A stretch of 64,000 bases of DNA from Hippophae tibetana. Its lineage: Eukaryota > Streptophyta > Magnoliopsida > Rosales > Elaeagnaceae. The translations under genes and the position numbers were made by a program. This document shows, piece after piece, positions 1 through 10,504 of the stretch (the stretch's first letter is position 1; every line of letters begins with the position of its first letter). The notes under the pieces are model-generated. The model worked only from the letters and a program-made list of their open reading frames with translations. It did no database searches and was not told the DNA's origin. The stretch lies in the NCBI GenBank assembly GCA_037013495.1, contig CM072801.1, positions 110,305,816 through 110,369,815 of the forward strand, read 5' to 3'.

Positions 1-55
1 GTTGCTGAAAATGTTGTATCTACCTTCACATATCTATTTTAAGAATTTTAGGTTT

Positions 56-65
56 AAAAAATTTT
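56..65. other. A6T4 tract, predicted intrinsically bent or stiff DNA
   Basis: AAAAAATTTT lies about 30 bp before the dyad and recurs in most monomers. Small length variants are AAAAATTTT in m30, m32, m34 and m36, and AAATTTTTT in m49, m56, m67, m69, m71 and m73. A-tract/T-tract junctions of this kind are known to curve DNA and to influence nucleosome placement. Any such role here is inference. Confidence 0.6.
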
Positions 66-95
66 GTGCTTTGGAGGTTTTCTCCTCTCTTAAGT

Positions 96-125
96 CACAA
101 TTTCCAACAAGAGAAAGAAATTGTG
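96..125. repeat. Conserved 9-bp dyad (hairpin-capable), once per monomer
   Basis: CACAATTTC (96-104) is perfectly reverse-complementary to GAAATTGTG (117-125) across a 12-bp purine-rich spacer. The arrangement recurs at the same place in nearly every monomer. In the GAGAAGGAAATTGTG lineage the arms grow to 10 bp (for example 41427-41436 with 41447-41456, spacer 10 bp). A minority of copies have one arm altered: m4 (GAAATTCTG), m36 and m39 (GAAATTTTG), m61 (CACTATTTC), m92 and m94 (CACAATATC), m95 (CAGAATTTC). It could be a protein-binding dyad or a cruciform-prone site. No function can be assigned. Confidence 0.8.
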
Positions 126-244
126 TCCCTAAAGTCTTGTCTTTTATTTCAATTTTGTAGACATTGTTTTCCACTTTGGATTTCATATCTTATTTTTCTT
201 TAAAATCATGTCGTCTTTTACTTTTCTTTGCTTTATGTGTTCCA

Positions 245-259
245 CCTTTCTTTCTTCTT
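245..259. other. 15-bp polypyrimidine run followed by a purine-rich segment
   Basis: CCTTTCTTTCTTCTT is followed directly by a purine-rich segment containing GAGAAAAACAAGAGAG. The run recurs in each monomer and is the site of a 3-bp TTC loss in m80, m84 and m88, as expected for slippage in a short C/T tract. TCTTG (256-260) and CAAGA (268-272) form a weak 5-bp inverted repeat. Confidence 0.55.
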
Positions 260-321
260 GAGAAAAACAAGAGAGCTAATACAGTTCACAGTGTAAAAAC
301 AAAAAGAAGGTATTAATTGTG

Positions 322-656
322 GTTGTAACTAAAAACTGTTATAACTTTTATTTTGTGCATCGAAATGAGTACTATAACATATCAAATCTGAAGCTCCTTC
401 CGATGCCTCAAAATGCACCGTAGCAATAGTATATTTCCCCACTTTTGTCAACCCAAATTTCATGGTTCATACTACATAATGATGTCTTAAACTTTGGTCG
501 CACCTTATTTCGTTGTAATCTCTTCTTCCTCTTCAGGATTTCAATTTGTTCATCTTAGCCATATTCTTAATAATTCAATCTTTCTTATTATATTGAGTTC
601 CAGCATTCTTAAGTTGTCCGCAAAAGGGATTCGCATCTTTTGGGATCATAACCTTG
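322..656. repeat. Half-unit beta of the monomer (ancient internal duplication)
   Basis: This is the second half of m1 and is collinear with 1-321. The junctions themselves also match: 309-325 (GG, then TATTAATTGT, then GGTTG) resembles 642-660 (GGGATCATAACCTTGGTTG), 14 of 17 aligned bases by eye with a 2-bp gap. Following each junction, TGGTTG is succeeded by an A-rich stretch and then TGTT. Beta carries about 40 bp extra between its TATTTT (349-354) and TTTCCCC (434-440), whereas alpha carries about 23 bp extra after GTTCCA. These two indels account for the unequal half lengths. No gene, RNA or transposon signal is seen in this half. Confidence 0.7.
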
Positions 657-2626
657 GTTGCTGAAAATGTTGTATCTACCTTCACATATCTATTTTAAGA
701 ATTTTAGGTTTAAAAAATTTTGTGCTTTGGAGGTTTTCTCCTCTCTTAAGTCACAATTTCCAACAAGAGAAAGAAATTGTGTCCCTAAAGTCTTGTCTTT
801 TATTTCAATTTTGTAGACATTGTTTTCCACTTTGGATTTCATAGCTTATTTTTCTTTAAAATCATGTCATCTTTTACTTTTCTTTGTTTTATGTGTTCCA
901 CCTTTCTTTCTTCTTGAGAAAAACAAGAGAGCTAATACAGTTCACAGTGTAAAAACAAAAAGAAGGTATTAATTGTGGTTGTAACTAAAAACTGTTATAA
1001 ATTTTATTTTGTGCATCGAAATGAGTACTATAACATATCAAATCTGAAGCTCCTTCCGATGCCTAAAAACGCACCGTAGCAATAGTATATTTCCCCACTT
1101 TTGTCAACCCAAATTTCATGGTTCATACGACATAATGATGTCTTAAACTTTGGTCGCACCTTATTTCGTTGTAATCTCTTCTCGCTCTTTAGGATTTCAA
1201 TTTGTTCATCTTAGCCATATTCTTAGTAATTCAATCTTTCTTATTCCATTGAGTTCCAGCGTTCTTAGGTTGTCCGCAAAAGGGATTCGCATCATTTGGG
1301 ATCATAACCTTGGTTGTGCAAAATGGAGTATCTATCTTCACATATCTATTTTTAGAATTTTAGATTTAAAAAATTTTGTGCTTTGGAGGTTTTCTCCTCT
1401 CTTAAGTCACAATTTCCAAAAAGAGAAAGAAATTGTGTCCTTAAAGTCTTGTCTTTTATTTCAATTTTGTTGACATTGTATTCCACTTTGGATTTCATAT
1501 CTTATTTTTCTTTAAAATCTTGTCGTATTTTACTTTTCTTTGTTTTATGTGTTCCACCTTTCTTTCTTCTTGAGAAAAACAAGAGAGCTAATACAGTTCA
1601 CAGTGTAAAAACAAAAAGAAGGTATTAATTGTGGTTGTAACTAAAAACTGTTATAACTTTTATTTTAGTGCATCGGAATGAGTACTATAACATATCAAAT
1701 CTGAAGCTCCTTCCGATGCCTAAAAATGCACCGTAGCAATAGTATATTTCCCCACTTTTGTCAACCCAAATTTCATGGTTCATACGACATAATGATGTCT
1801 TAAACTTTGGTCGCACCTTATTTCGTTGTAATCTCTTCTTCCTCTTTAGGATTTCAATTTGTTCATCTTAGCCATATTCTTAATAATTCAATCTTTCTTA
1901 TTCCATTGAGTTCCAGCGTTCTTAGGTTGTCCGCAAAAGGGATTCGCATCGTTTGGGATCATAACCTTGGTTGTGGAAAATGGAGTATCTATCTTCACAT
2001 ATCTATTTTTAGAATTTTAGATTTAAAAAATTTTGTGCTTTGGAGGTTTTCTCCTCTCTTAAGTCACAATTTCCAAAAAGAGAAAGAAATTCTGTCCTTA
2101 AAGTCTTGTCTTTTATTTCAATTTTGTTGACATTGTTTTCCACTTTGGATTTCATATCTTATTTTTCTTTAAAATCTTGTCGTATTTTACTTTTCTTTGT
2201 TTTATGTGTTCCACCTTTCTTTCTTCTTGAGAAAAACAAGAGAGCTAATACAGTTCACAGTGTAAAAACAAAAAGAAGGTATTAATTGTGGTTGTAACTA
2301 AAAACTGTTATAACTTTTATTTTAGTGCATCGAAATGAGTACTATAACATATCAAATCTGAAGCTCCTTCCGATGCCTAAAAACGCACCGTAGCAATAGT
2401 ATATTTCCCCACTTTTGTCAACCCAAATTTCATGGTTCATACGACATAATGATGTCTTAAACTTTGGTCGCACCTTATTTCGTTGTAATCTCTTCTTCCT
2501 CTTTAGGATTTCAATTTGTTCATCTTAGCCATATTCTTAATAATTCAATCTTTCTTATTCGATTGAGTTCCAGCGTTCTTAGGTTGTCCGCAAAAGGGAT
2601 TCGCATCGTTTGGGATCATAACCTTG

Positions 2627-5600
2627 GTTGCTGAAAATGTTGTATCTACCTTCACATATCTATTTTAAGAATTTTAGGTTTAAAAAATTTTGTGCTTTGG
2701 AGGTTTTCTCCTCTCTTAAGTCACAATTTCCAACAAGAGAAAGAAATTGTGTCCCTAAAGTCTTGTCTTTTATTTCAATTTTGTAGACATTGTTTTCCAC
2801 TTTGGATTTCATATCTTATTTTTCTTTAAAATCATGTCGTCTTTTACTTTTCTTTGCTTTATGTGTTCCACCTTTCTTTCTTCTTGAGAAAAACAAGAGA
2901 GCTAATACAGTTCACAGTGTAAAAACAAAAAGAAGGTATTAATTGTGGTTGTAACTAAAAACTGTTATAACTTTTATTTTGTGCATCGAAATGAGTACTA
3001 TAACATATCAAATCTGAAGCTCCTTCCGATGCCTCAAAATGCACCGTAGCAATAGTATATTTCCCCACTTTTGTCAACCCAAATTTCATGGTTCATACTA
3101 CATAATGATGTCTTAAACTTTGGTCGCACCATATTTCGTTGTAATCTCTTCTCGCTCTTTAGGATTTCAATTTGTTCATCTTAGCCATATTCTTAGTAAT
3201 TCAATCTTTCTTATTCCATTGAGTTCCAGCGTTCTTAGGTTGTCCGCAAAAGGGATTCACATCGTTTGGGATCATAACCTTGGTTGTGGAAAATGGACTA
3301 TCTATCTTCACATATCTATTTTTAGAATTTTAGATTTAAAAAATTTTGTGCTTTGGAGGTTTTCTCCTCTCTTAAGTCACAATTTCCAAAAAGTGAAAGA
3401 AATTGTGTCCTTAAAGTCTTGTCTTTTATTTCAATTTTGTTGACATTGTTTTCCACTTTGGATTTCATATCTTATTTTTCTTTAAAATCTTGTCGTATTT
3501 TACATTTCTTTGTTTTATGTGTTCCACCTTTCTTTCTTCTTGAGAAAAACAAGAGAGCTAATACAGTTCACAGTTTAAAAACAAAAAGAAGGTATTAATT
3601 GTGGTTGTAACTAAAAACTGTTATAACTTTTATTTTAGTGCATCGAAATGAGTACTATAACATATCAAATCTGAAGCTCCTTCCGATGCCTAAAAACGCA
3701 CCGTAGCAATAGTATATTTCCCCACTTTTGTCAACCCAAATTTCATGGTTCATACGACATAATGATGTCTTAAACTTTGGTCGCACCTTATTTCGTTGTA
3801 ATCTCTTCTCGCTCTTTAGGATTTCAATTTGTTCATCTTAGCCATATTCTTAGTAATTCAATCTTTCTTATTCCATTGAGTTCCAGCGTTCTTAGGTTGT
3901 CCGCAAAAGGGATTCGCATCGTTTGGGATCATAACCTTGGTTGTGGAAAATGGAGTATCTATCTTCACATATCTATTTTTAGAATTTTAGATTTAAAAAA
4001 TTTTGTGCTTTGGAGGTTTTCTCCTCTCTTAAGTCACAATTTCAAAAAAGAGAAAGAAATTGTGTCCTTAAAGTCTTGTCTTTTATTTCAATTTTGTTGA
4101 CATTGTTTTCCACTTTGGATTTCATAGCTTATTTTTCTTTAAAATCATGTCATCTTTTACTTTTCTTTGTTTTATGTGTTCCACCTTTCTTTCTTCTTGA
4201 GAAAAACAAGAGAGCTAATACAGTTCACAGTGTAAAAACAAAAAGAAGGTATTAATTGTGGTTGTAACTAAAAACTGTTATAAATTTTATTTTGTGCATC
4301 GAAATGAGTACTATAACATATCAAATCTGAAGCTCCTTCCGATGCCTAAAAACGCACCGTAGCAATAGTATATTTCCCCACTTTTGTCAACCCAAATTTC
4401 ATGGTTCATACGACATAATGATGTCTTAAACTTTGGTCGCACCTTATTTCGTTGTAATCTCTTCTCGCTCTTTAGGATTTCAATTTGTTCATCTTAGCCA
4501 TATTCTTAGTAATTCAATCTTCTTATTCCATTGAGTTCCAGCGTTCTTAGGTTGTCCGCAAAAGGGATTCGCATCATTTGGGATCATAACCTTGGTTGTG
4601 CAAAATGGAGTATCTATCTTCACATATCTATTTTTAGAATTTTAGATTTAAAAAATTTTGTGCTTTGGAGGTTTTCTCCTCTCTTAAGTCACAATTTCCA
4701 AAAAGAGAAAGAAATTGTGTCCTTAAAGTCTTGTCTTTTATTTCAATTTTGTTGACATTGTATTCCACTTTGGATTTCATATCTTATTTTTCTTTAAAAT
4801 CTTGTCGTATTTTACTTTTCTTTGTTTTATGTGTTCCACCTTTCTTTCTTCTTGAGAAAAACAAGAGAGCTAATACAGTTCACAGTGTAAAAACAAAAAG
4901 AAGGTATTAATTGTGGTTGTAACTAAAAACTGTTATAACTTTTATTTTAGTGCATCGGAATGAGTACTATAACATATCAAATCTGAAGCTCCTTCCGATG
5001 CCTAAAAATGCACCGTAGCAATAGTATATTTCCCCACTTTTGTCAACCCAAATTTCATGGTTCATACGACATAATGATGTCTTAAACTTTGGTCGCACCT
5101 TATTTCGTTGTAATCTCTTCTTCCTCTTTAGGATTTCAATTTGTTCATCTTAGCCATATTCTTAATAATTCAATCTTTCTTATTCGATTGAGTTCCAGCG
5201 TTCTTAGGTTGTCCGCAAAAGGGATTCGCATCTTTTGGGATCATAACCTTGGTTGCTGAAAATGTTGTATCTACCTTCACATATCTATTTTAAGAATTTT
5301 AGGTTTAAAAAATTTTGTGCTTTGGAGGTTTTCTCCTCTCTTAAGTCACAATTTCCAACAAGAGAAAGAAATTGTGTCCCTAAAGTCTTGTCTTTTATTT
5401 CAATTTTGTAGACATTGTTTTCCACTTTGGATTTCATATCTTATTTTTCTTTAAAATCATGTCATCTTTTACTTTTCTTTGCTTTATGTGTTCCACCTTT
5501 CATTCTTCTTGAGAAAAACAAGAGAGCTAATACAGTTCACAGTGTAAAAACAAAAAGAAGGTATTAATTGTGGTTGTAACTAAAAACTGTTATAACTTTT

Positions 5601-8600
5601 ATTTTGTGCATCGAAATGAGTACTATAACATATCAAATCTGAAGCTCCTTCCGATGCCTAAAAACGCACCGTAGCAATAGTATATTTCCCCACTTTTGTC
5701 AACCCAAATTTCATGGTTCATACGACATAATGATGTCTTAAACTTTGGTCGCACCATATTTCGTTGTAATCTCTTCTCGCTCTTTAGGATTTCAATTTGT
5801 TCATCTTAGCCATATTCTTAGTAATTCAATCTTTCTTATTCCATTGAGTTCCAGCGTTCTTAGGTTGTCCGCAAAAGGGATTCACATCGTTTGGGATCAT
5901 AACCTTGGTTGTGGAAAATGGACTATCTATCTTCACATATCTATTTTTAGAATTTTAGATTTAAAAAATTTTGTGCTTTGGAGGTTTTCTCCTCTCTTAA
6001 GTCACAATTTCCAAAAAGTGAAAGAAATTGTGTCCTTAAAGTCTTGTCTTTTATTTCAATTTTGTTGACATTGTTTTCCACTTTGGATTTCATATCTTAT
6101 TTTTCTTTAAAATCTTGTCGTATTTTACATTTCTTTGTTTTATGTGTTCCACCTTTCTTTCTTCTTGAGAAAAACAAGAGAGCTAATACAGTTCACAGTT
6201 TAAAAACAAAAAGAAGGTATTAATTGTGGTTGTAACTAAAAACTGTTATAACTTTTATTTTAGTGCATCGAAATGAGTACTATAACATATCAAATCTGAA
6301 GCTCCTTCCGATGCCTAAAAACGCACCGTAGCAATAGTATATTTCCCCACTTTTGTCAACCCAAATTTCATGGTTCATACGACATAATGATGTCTTAAAC
6401 TTTGGTCGCACCTTATTTCGTTGTAATCTCTTCTCGCTCTTTAGGATTTCAATTTGTTCATCTTAGCCATATTCTTAGTAATTCAATCTTTCTTATTCCA
6501 TTGAGTTCCAGCGTTCTTAGGTTGTCCGCAAAAGGGATTCGCATCGTTTGGGATCATAACCTTGGTTGTGGAAAATGGAGTATCTATCTTCACATATCTA
6601 TTTTTAGAATTTTAGATTTAAAAAATTTTGTGCTTTGGAGGTTTTCTCCTCTCTTAAGTCACAATTTCAAAAAAGAGAAAGAAATTGTGTCCTTAAAGTC
6701 TTGTCTTTTATTTCAATTTTGTTGACATTGTTTTCCACTTTGGATTTCATATCTTATTTTTCTTTAAAATCTTGTCGTCTTTTACTTTTCTTTGTTTTAT
6801 GTGTTCCACCTTTCTTTCTTCTTGAGAAAAACAAGAGAGCTAATACAGTTCATAGTGTAAAAACAAAAAGACTGTATTAATTGTGGTTGTAACTAAAAAC
6901 TGTTACAACTTTTATTTTAGTGCATCGAAATGAGTACTATAACATATCAAATCTGAAGCTCCTTCCGATGCCTAAAAATGCACCGTAGCAATAGTATATT
7001 TCCCCACTTTTGTCAACCCAAATTTCATGGTTCATACTACATAATGATGTCTTAAACTTTGGTCGCACCTTATTTCGTTGTAATCTCTTCTTCCTCTTTT
7101 GGATTTCAATTTGTTCATCTTAGCCATATTCTTAATAATTCAATCTTTCTTATTCCATTGAGTTCCATCGTTCTTAGGTTGTCCGCAAAAGGGATTCGCA
7201 TCTTTTGGGATCATAACCTTGGTTGCTGAAAATGGTGTATCTACCATCACATATCTATTTTAAGAATTTTAGGTTTAAAAAATTTTGTGCTTTGGAGGTT
7301 TTCTCCTCTCTTAAGTCACAATTTCCAAAAAGAGAAAGAAATTGTGTCCTTAAAGTCTTGTCTTTTATTTCAATTTTGTTGACATTGTATTCCACTTTGG
7401 ATTTCATATCTTATTTTTCTTTAAAATCTTGTCGTATTTTACTTTTCTTTGTTTTATGTGTTCCACCTTTCTTTCTTCTTGAGAAAAACAAGAGAGCTAA
7501 TACAGTTCACAGTGTAAAAACAAAAAGAAGGTATTAATTGTGGTTGTAACTAAAAACTGTTATAACTTTTATTTTAGTGCATCGGAATGAGTACTATAAC
7601 ATATCAAATCTGAAGCTCCTTCCGATGCCTAAAAATGCACCGTAGCAATAGTATATTTCCCCACTTTTGTCAACCCAAATTTCATGGTTCATACGACATA
7701 ATGATGTCTTAAACTTTGGTCGCACCTTATTTCGTTGTAATCTCTTCTTCCTCTTTAGGATTTCAATTTGTTCATCTTAGCCATATTCTTAATAATTCAA
7801 TCTTTCTTATTCGATTGAGTTCCAGCGTTCTTAGGTTGTCCGCAAAAGGGATTCGCATCTTTTGGGATCATAACCTTGGTTGCTGAAAATGTTGTATCTA
7901 CCTTCACATATCTATTTTAAGAATTTTAGGTTTAAAAAATTTTGTGCTTTGGAGGTTTTCTCCTCTCTTAAGTCACAATTTCCAACAAGAGAAAGAAATT
8001 GTGTCCCTAAAGTCTTGTCTTTTATTTCAATTTTGTAGACATTGTTTTCCACTTTGGATTTCATATCTTATTTTTCTTTAAAATTATGTCATCTTTTACT
8101 TTTCTTTGCTTTATGTGTTCCACCTTTCATTCTTCTTGAGAAAAACAAGAGAGCTAATACAGTTCACAGTGTAAAAACAAAAAGAAGGTATTAATTGTGG
8201 TTGTAACTAAAAACTGTTATAACTTTTATTTTGTGCATCGAAATGAGTACTATAACATATCAAATCTGAAGCTCCTTCCGATGCCTAAAAACGCACCGTA
8301 GCAATAGTATATTTCCCCACTTTTGTCAACCCAAATTTCATGGTTCATACGACATAATGATGTCTTAAACTTTGGTCGCACCATATTTCGTTGTAATCTC
8401 TTCTCGCTCTTTAGGATTTCAATTTGTTCATCTTAGCCATATTCTTAGTAATTCAATCTTTCTTATTCCATTGAGTTCCAGCGTTCTTAGGTTGTCCGCA
8501 AAAGGGATTCACATCGTTTGGGATCATAACCTTGGTTGTGGAAAATGGACTATCTATCTTCACATATCTATTTTTAGAATTTTAGATTTAAAAAATTTTG

Positions 8601-10504
8601 TGCTTTGGAGGTTTTCTCCTCTCTTAAGTCACAATTTCCAAAAAGTGAAAGAAATTGTGTCCTTAAAGTCTTGTCTTTTATTTCAATTTTGTTGACATTG
8701 TTTTCCACTTTGGATTTCATATCTTATTTTTCTTTAAAATCTTGTCGTATTTTACATTTCTTTGTTTTATGTGTTCCACCTTTCTTTCTTCTTGAGAAAA
8801 ACAAGAGAGCTAATACAGTTCACAGTTTAAAAACAAAAAGAAGGTATTAATTGTGGTTGTAACTAAAAACTGTTATAACTTTTATTTTAGTGCATCGAAA
8901 TGAGTACTATAACATATCAAATCTGAAGCTCCTTCCGATGCCTAAAAACGCACCGTAGCAATAGTATATTTCCCCACTTTTGTCAACCCAAATTTCATGG
9001 TTCATACGACATAATGATGTCTTAAACTTTGGTCGCACCTTATTTCGTTGTAATCTCTTCTCGCTCTTTAGGATTTCAATTTGTTCATCTTAGCCATATT
9101 CTTAGTAATTCAATCTTTCTTATTCCATTGAGTTCCAGCGTTCTTAGGTTGTCCGCAAAAGGGATTCGCATCGTTTGGGATCATAACCTTGGTTGTGGAA
9201 AATGGAGTATCTATCTTCACATATCTATTTTTAGAATTTTAGATTTAAAAAATTTTGTGCTTTGGAGGTTTTCTCCTCTCTTAAGTCACAATTTCAAAAA
9301 AGAGAAAGAAATTGTGTCCTTAAAGTCTTGTCTTTTATTTCAATTTTGTTGACATTGTTTTCCACTTTGGATTTCATATCTTATTTTTCTTTAAAATCTT
9401 GTCGTCTTTTACTTTTCTTTGTTTTATGTGTTCCACCTTTCTTTCTTCTTGAGAAAAACAAGAGAGCTAATACAGTTCATAGTGTAAAAACAAAAAGACT
9501 GTATTAATTGTGGTTGTAACTAAAAACTGTTATAACTTTTATTTTAGTGCATCGAAATGAGTACTATAACATATCAAATCTGAAGCTCCTTCCGATGCCT
9601 AAAAATGCACCGTAGCAATAGTATATTTCCCCACTTTTGTCAACCCAAATTTCATGGTTCATACTACATAATGATGTCTTAAACTTTGGTCGCACCTTAT
9701 TTCGTTGTAATCTCTTTTTCCTCTTTTGTATTTCAATTTGTTCATCTTAGCCATATTCTTAATAATTCAATCTTTCTTATTCCATTGAGTTCCATCGTTC
9801 TTAGGTTGTCCGCAAAAGGGATTCGCATCTTTTGGGATCATAACCTTGGTTGCTGAAAATGGTGTATCTACCTTCACATATCTATTTTAAGAATTTTAGG
9901 TTTAAAAAATTTTGTGCTTTGGAGGTTTTCTCCTCTCTTAAGTCACAATTTCCAACAAGAGAAAGAAATTGTGTCCCTAAAGTCTTGTCTTTTATTTCAA
10001 TTTTGTAGACATTGTTTTCCACTTTGGATTTCATATCTTATTTTTCTTTAGAATCTTGTCGTCTTTTACTTTTCTTTGCTTTATGTGTTCCACCTTTCAT
10101 TCTTCTTGAGAAAAACAAGAGAGCTAATACAGTTCACAGTGAAAAAACAAAAAGAAGGTATTAATTGTGGTTGTAACTAAAAACTGTTATAACTTTTATT
10201 TTGTGCATCGAAATGAGTACTATAACATATCAAATCTGAAGCTTCTTCCGATGCCTAAAAACGCACCGTAGCAATAGTATATTTCCCCACTTTTGTCAAC
10301 CCAAATTTCATGGTTCATACGACATAATGATGTCTTAAACTTTGGTCGCACCATATTTCGTTGTAATCTCTTCTCGCTCTTTAGGATTTCAATTTGTTCA
10401 TCTTAGCCATATTCTTAGTAATTCAATCTTTCTTATTCCATTGAGTTCCAGCGTTCTTAGGTTGTCCGCAAAAGGGATTCACATCGTTTGGGATCATAAC
10501 CTTG
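2627..10504. repeat. HOR: three 4-mer units of 2625, 2627 and 2626 bp
   Basis: Units are 2627-5251, 5252-7878 and 7879-10504. The marker AAGTGAAAGA lies at 3391, 6016 and 8643, spaced 2625 and 2627 bp. Units two and three also share a rare CTGTATTAATTG variant in their third monomer. The third unit departs from the second part-way through its last monomer (about 9.9 kb). Length differences of 1-2 bp come from a single-base loss near 4518 in m7 and from the presence or absence of one A in TTTTAGTGCATC. No gene is present. Confidence 0.9.

Larger units (their letters stand above)
1..321. repeat. Half-unit alpha of the monomer (ancient internal duplication)
   Basis: This is the first half of m1, proposed as a diverged paralogue of 322-656. 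Collinear anchors (alpha / beta) are: the C/T-rich segment ending in AATTTC at 79-104 / 434-461; TAAAGTCTTGTC at 130-141 / TAAACTTTGGTC at 488-499; TTATTTC at 144-150 / 505-511; a 19-bp segment ending in GGATTTCA at 167-185 / a 20-bp segment at 524-543; GTGTTCCA at 237-244 / GAGTTCCA at 595-602. The alpha-to-beta offset stays at 357-361 bp across these anchors. Sequence between anchors is poorly conserved and A+T-rich, so the halves are old. The boundary is placed at the shared GGTTG and is approximate. Confidence 0.7.
1..656. repeat. Reference monomer m1 (GTTGCTG haplotype)
   Basis: This is the first complete copy, used here as the coordinate frame for sub-monomer features. Landmarks in order: AAAAAATTTT tract at 56-65; dyad CACAATTTC / GAAATTGTG at 96-104 and 117-125; polypyrimidine run at 245-259; CACAGTG at 287-293; AGTACT (a ScaI site, usually once per monomer) at 368-373; GGATTTCA twice, at 178-185 and 536-543. 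The GTTGCTG haplotype typically has an AAGAATTTTAGG segment, CAACAAGAG, GTCCCTAAAG and TTGTAGACA. The GTTGTGG haplotype typically has TAGAATTTTAGA, CAAAAAGAG, GTCCTTAAAG and TTGTTGACA. The linkage of these variants is good up to about 29.5 kb and scrambled beyond it. No gene is present. Confidence 0.9.
1..2626. repeat. Monomers m1-m4, related to 11.2-13.8 kb at an 11.2-11.8 kb offset
   Basis: Two GTTGCTG monomers are followed by two GTTGTGG-class monomers (m3 begins GTTGTGC). m1 carries private variants (TTATTATATTGAG, CATTCTTAAG, CTTCAGG) that reappear in m18, an offset of 11161 bp. m3 carries GTTGTGC, ATTGTATTCC and CGGAATGAG (1674), which reappear in m21 (13491), an offset of 11817 bp. The change of offset by one monomer places a deletion or insertion of a single unit inside m2. 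No gene is present. Confidence 0.85.

Noticed and set aside
47-56. TTTAGGTTTA resembling plant (TTTAGGG) or insect (TTAGG) telomere repeats
   Set aside because: It is a single degenerate copy per monomer, replaced by TTTAGATTTA or TTTATGTTTA in other haplotypes; there is no tandem telomeric run.
287-299. CACAGTG followed by an A-rich segment, resembling a V(D)J recombination signal
   Set aside because: The nonamer-like ACAAAAAGA lies only about 5 bp away rather than 12 or 23 bp, and the context is satellite DNA.
1150-1473. Recurring ~107-codon frame (also 1807, 3120, 3777, 5745 and many others)
   Set aside because: It starts at TTG, not ATG, in nearly all copies. It overlaps a second frame, is interrupted in the GTTGCTG haplotype by stops in TTTTAAGAA and TTGTAGACA, and recurs only because the satellite does. 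There is no recognisable domain and it is low-complexity and hydrophobic, as T-rich DNA encodes.
1383-1628. Recurring ~81-codon frame (also 2040, 3353, 4010 and others)
   Set aside because: It also starts at TTG and overlaps the first frame in another register. Hydrophobic F/L/S content follows from the C/T-rich strand. Frame retention across copies is explained by homogenisation.
7223-7537. 104-codon frame in m12 and similar frames at 34119, 38710, 39366, 49200, 52476 and 57716
   Set aside because: These are created by splicing a GTTGCTG start to a GTTGTGG body, again from TTG. They are by-products of hybrid monomers.
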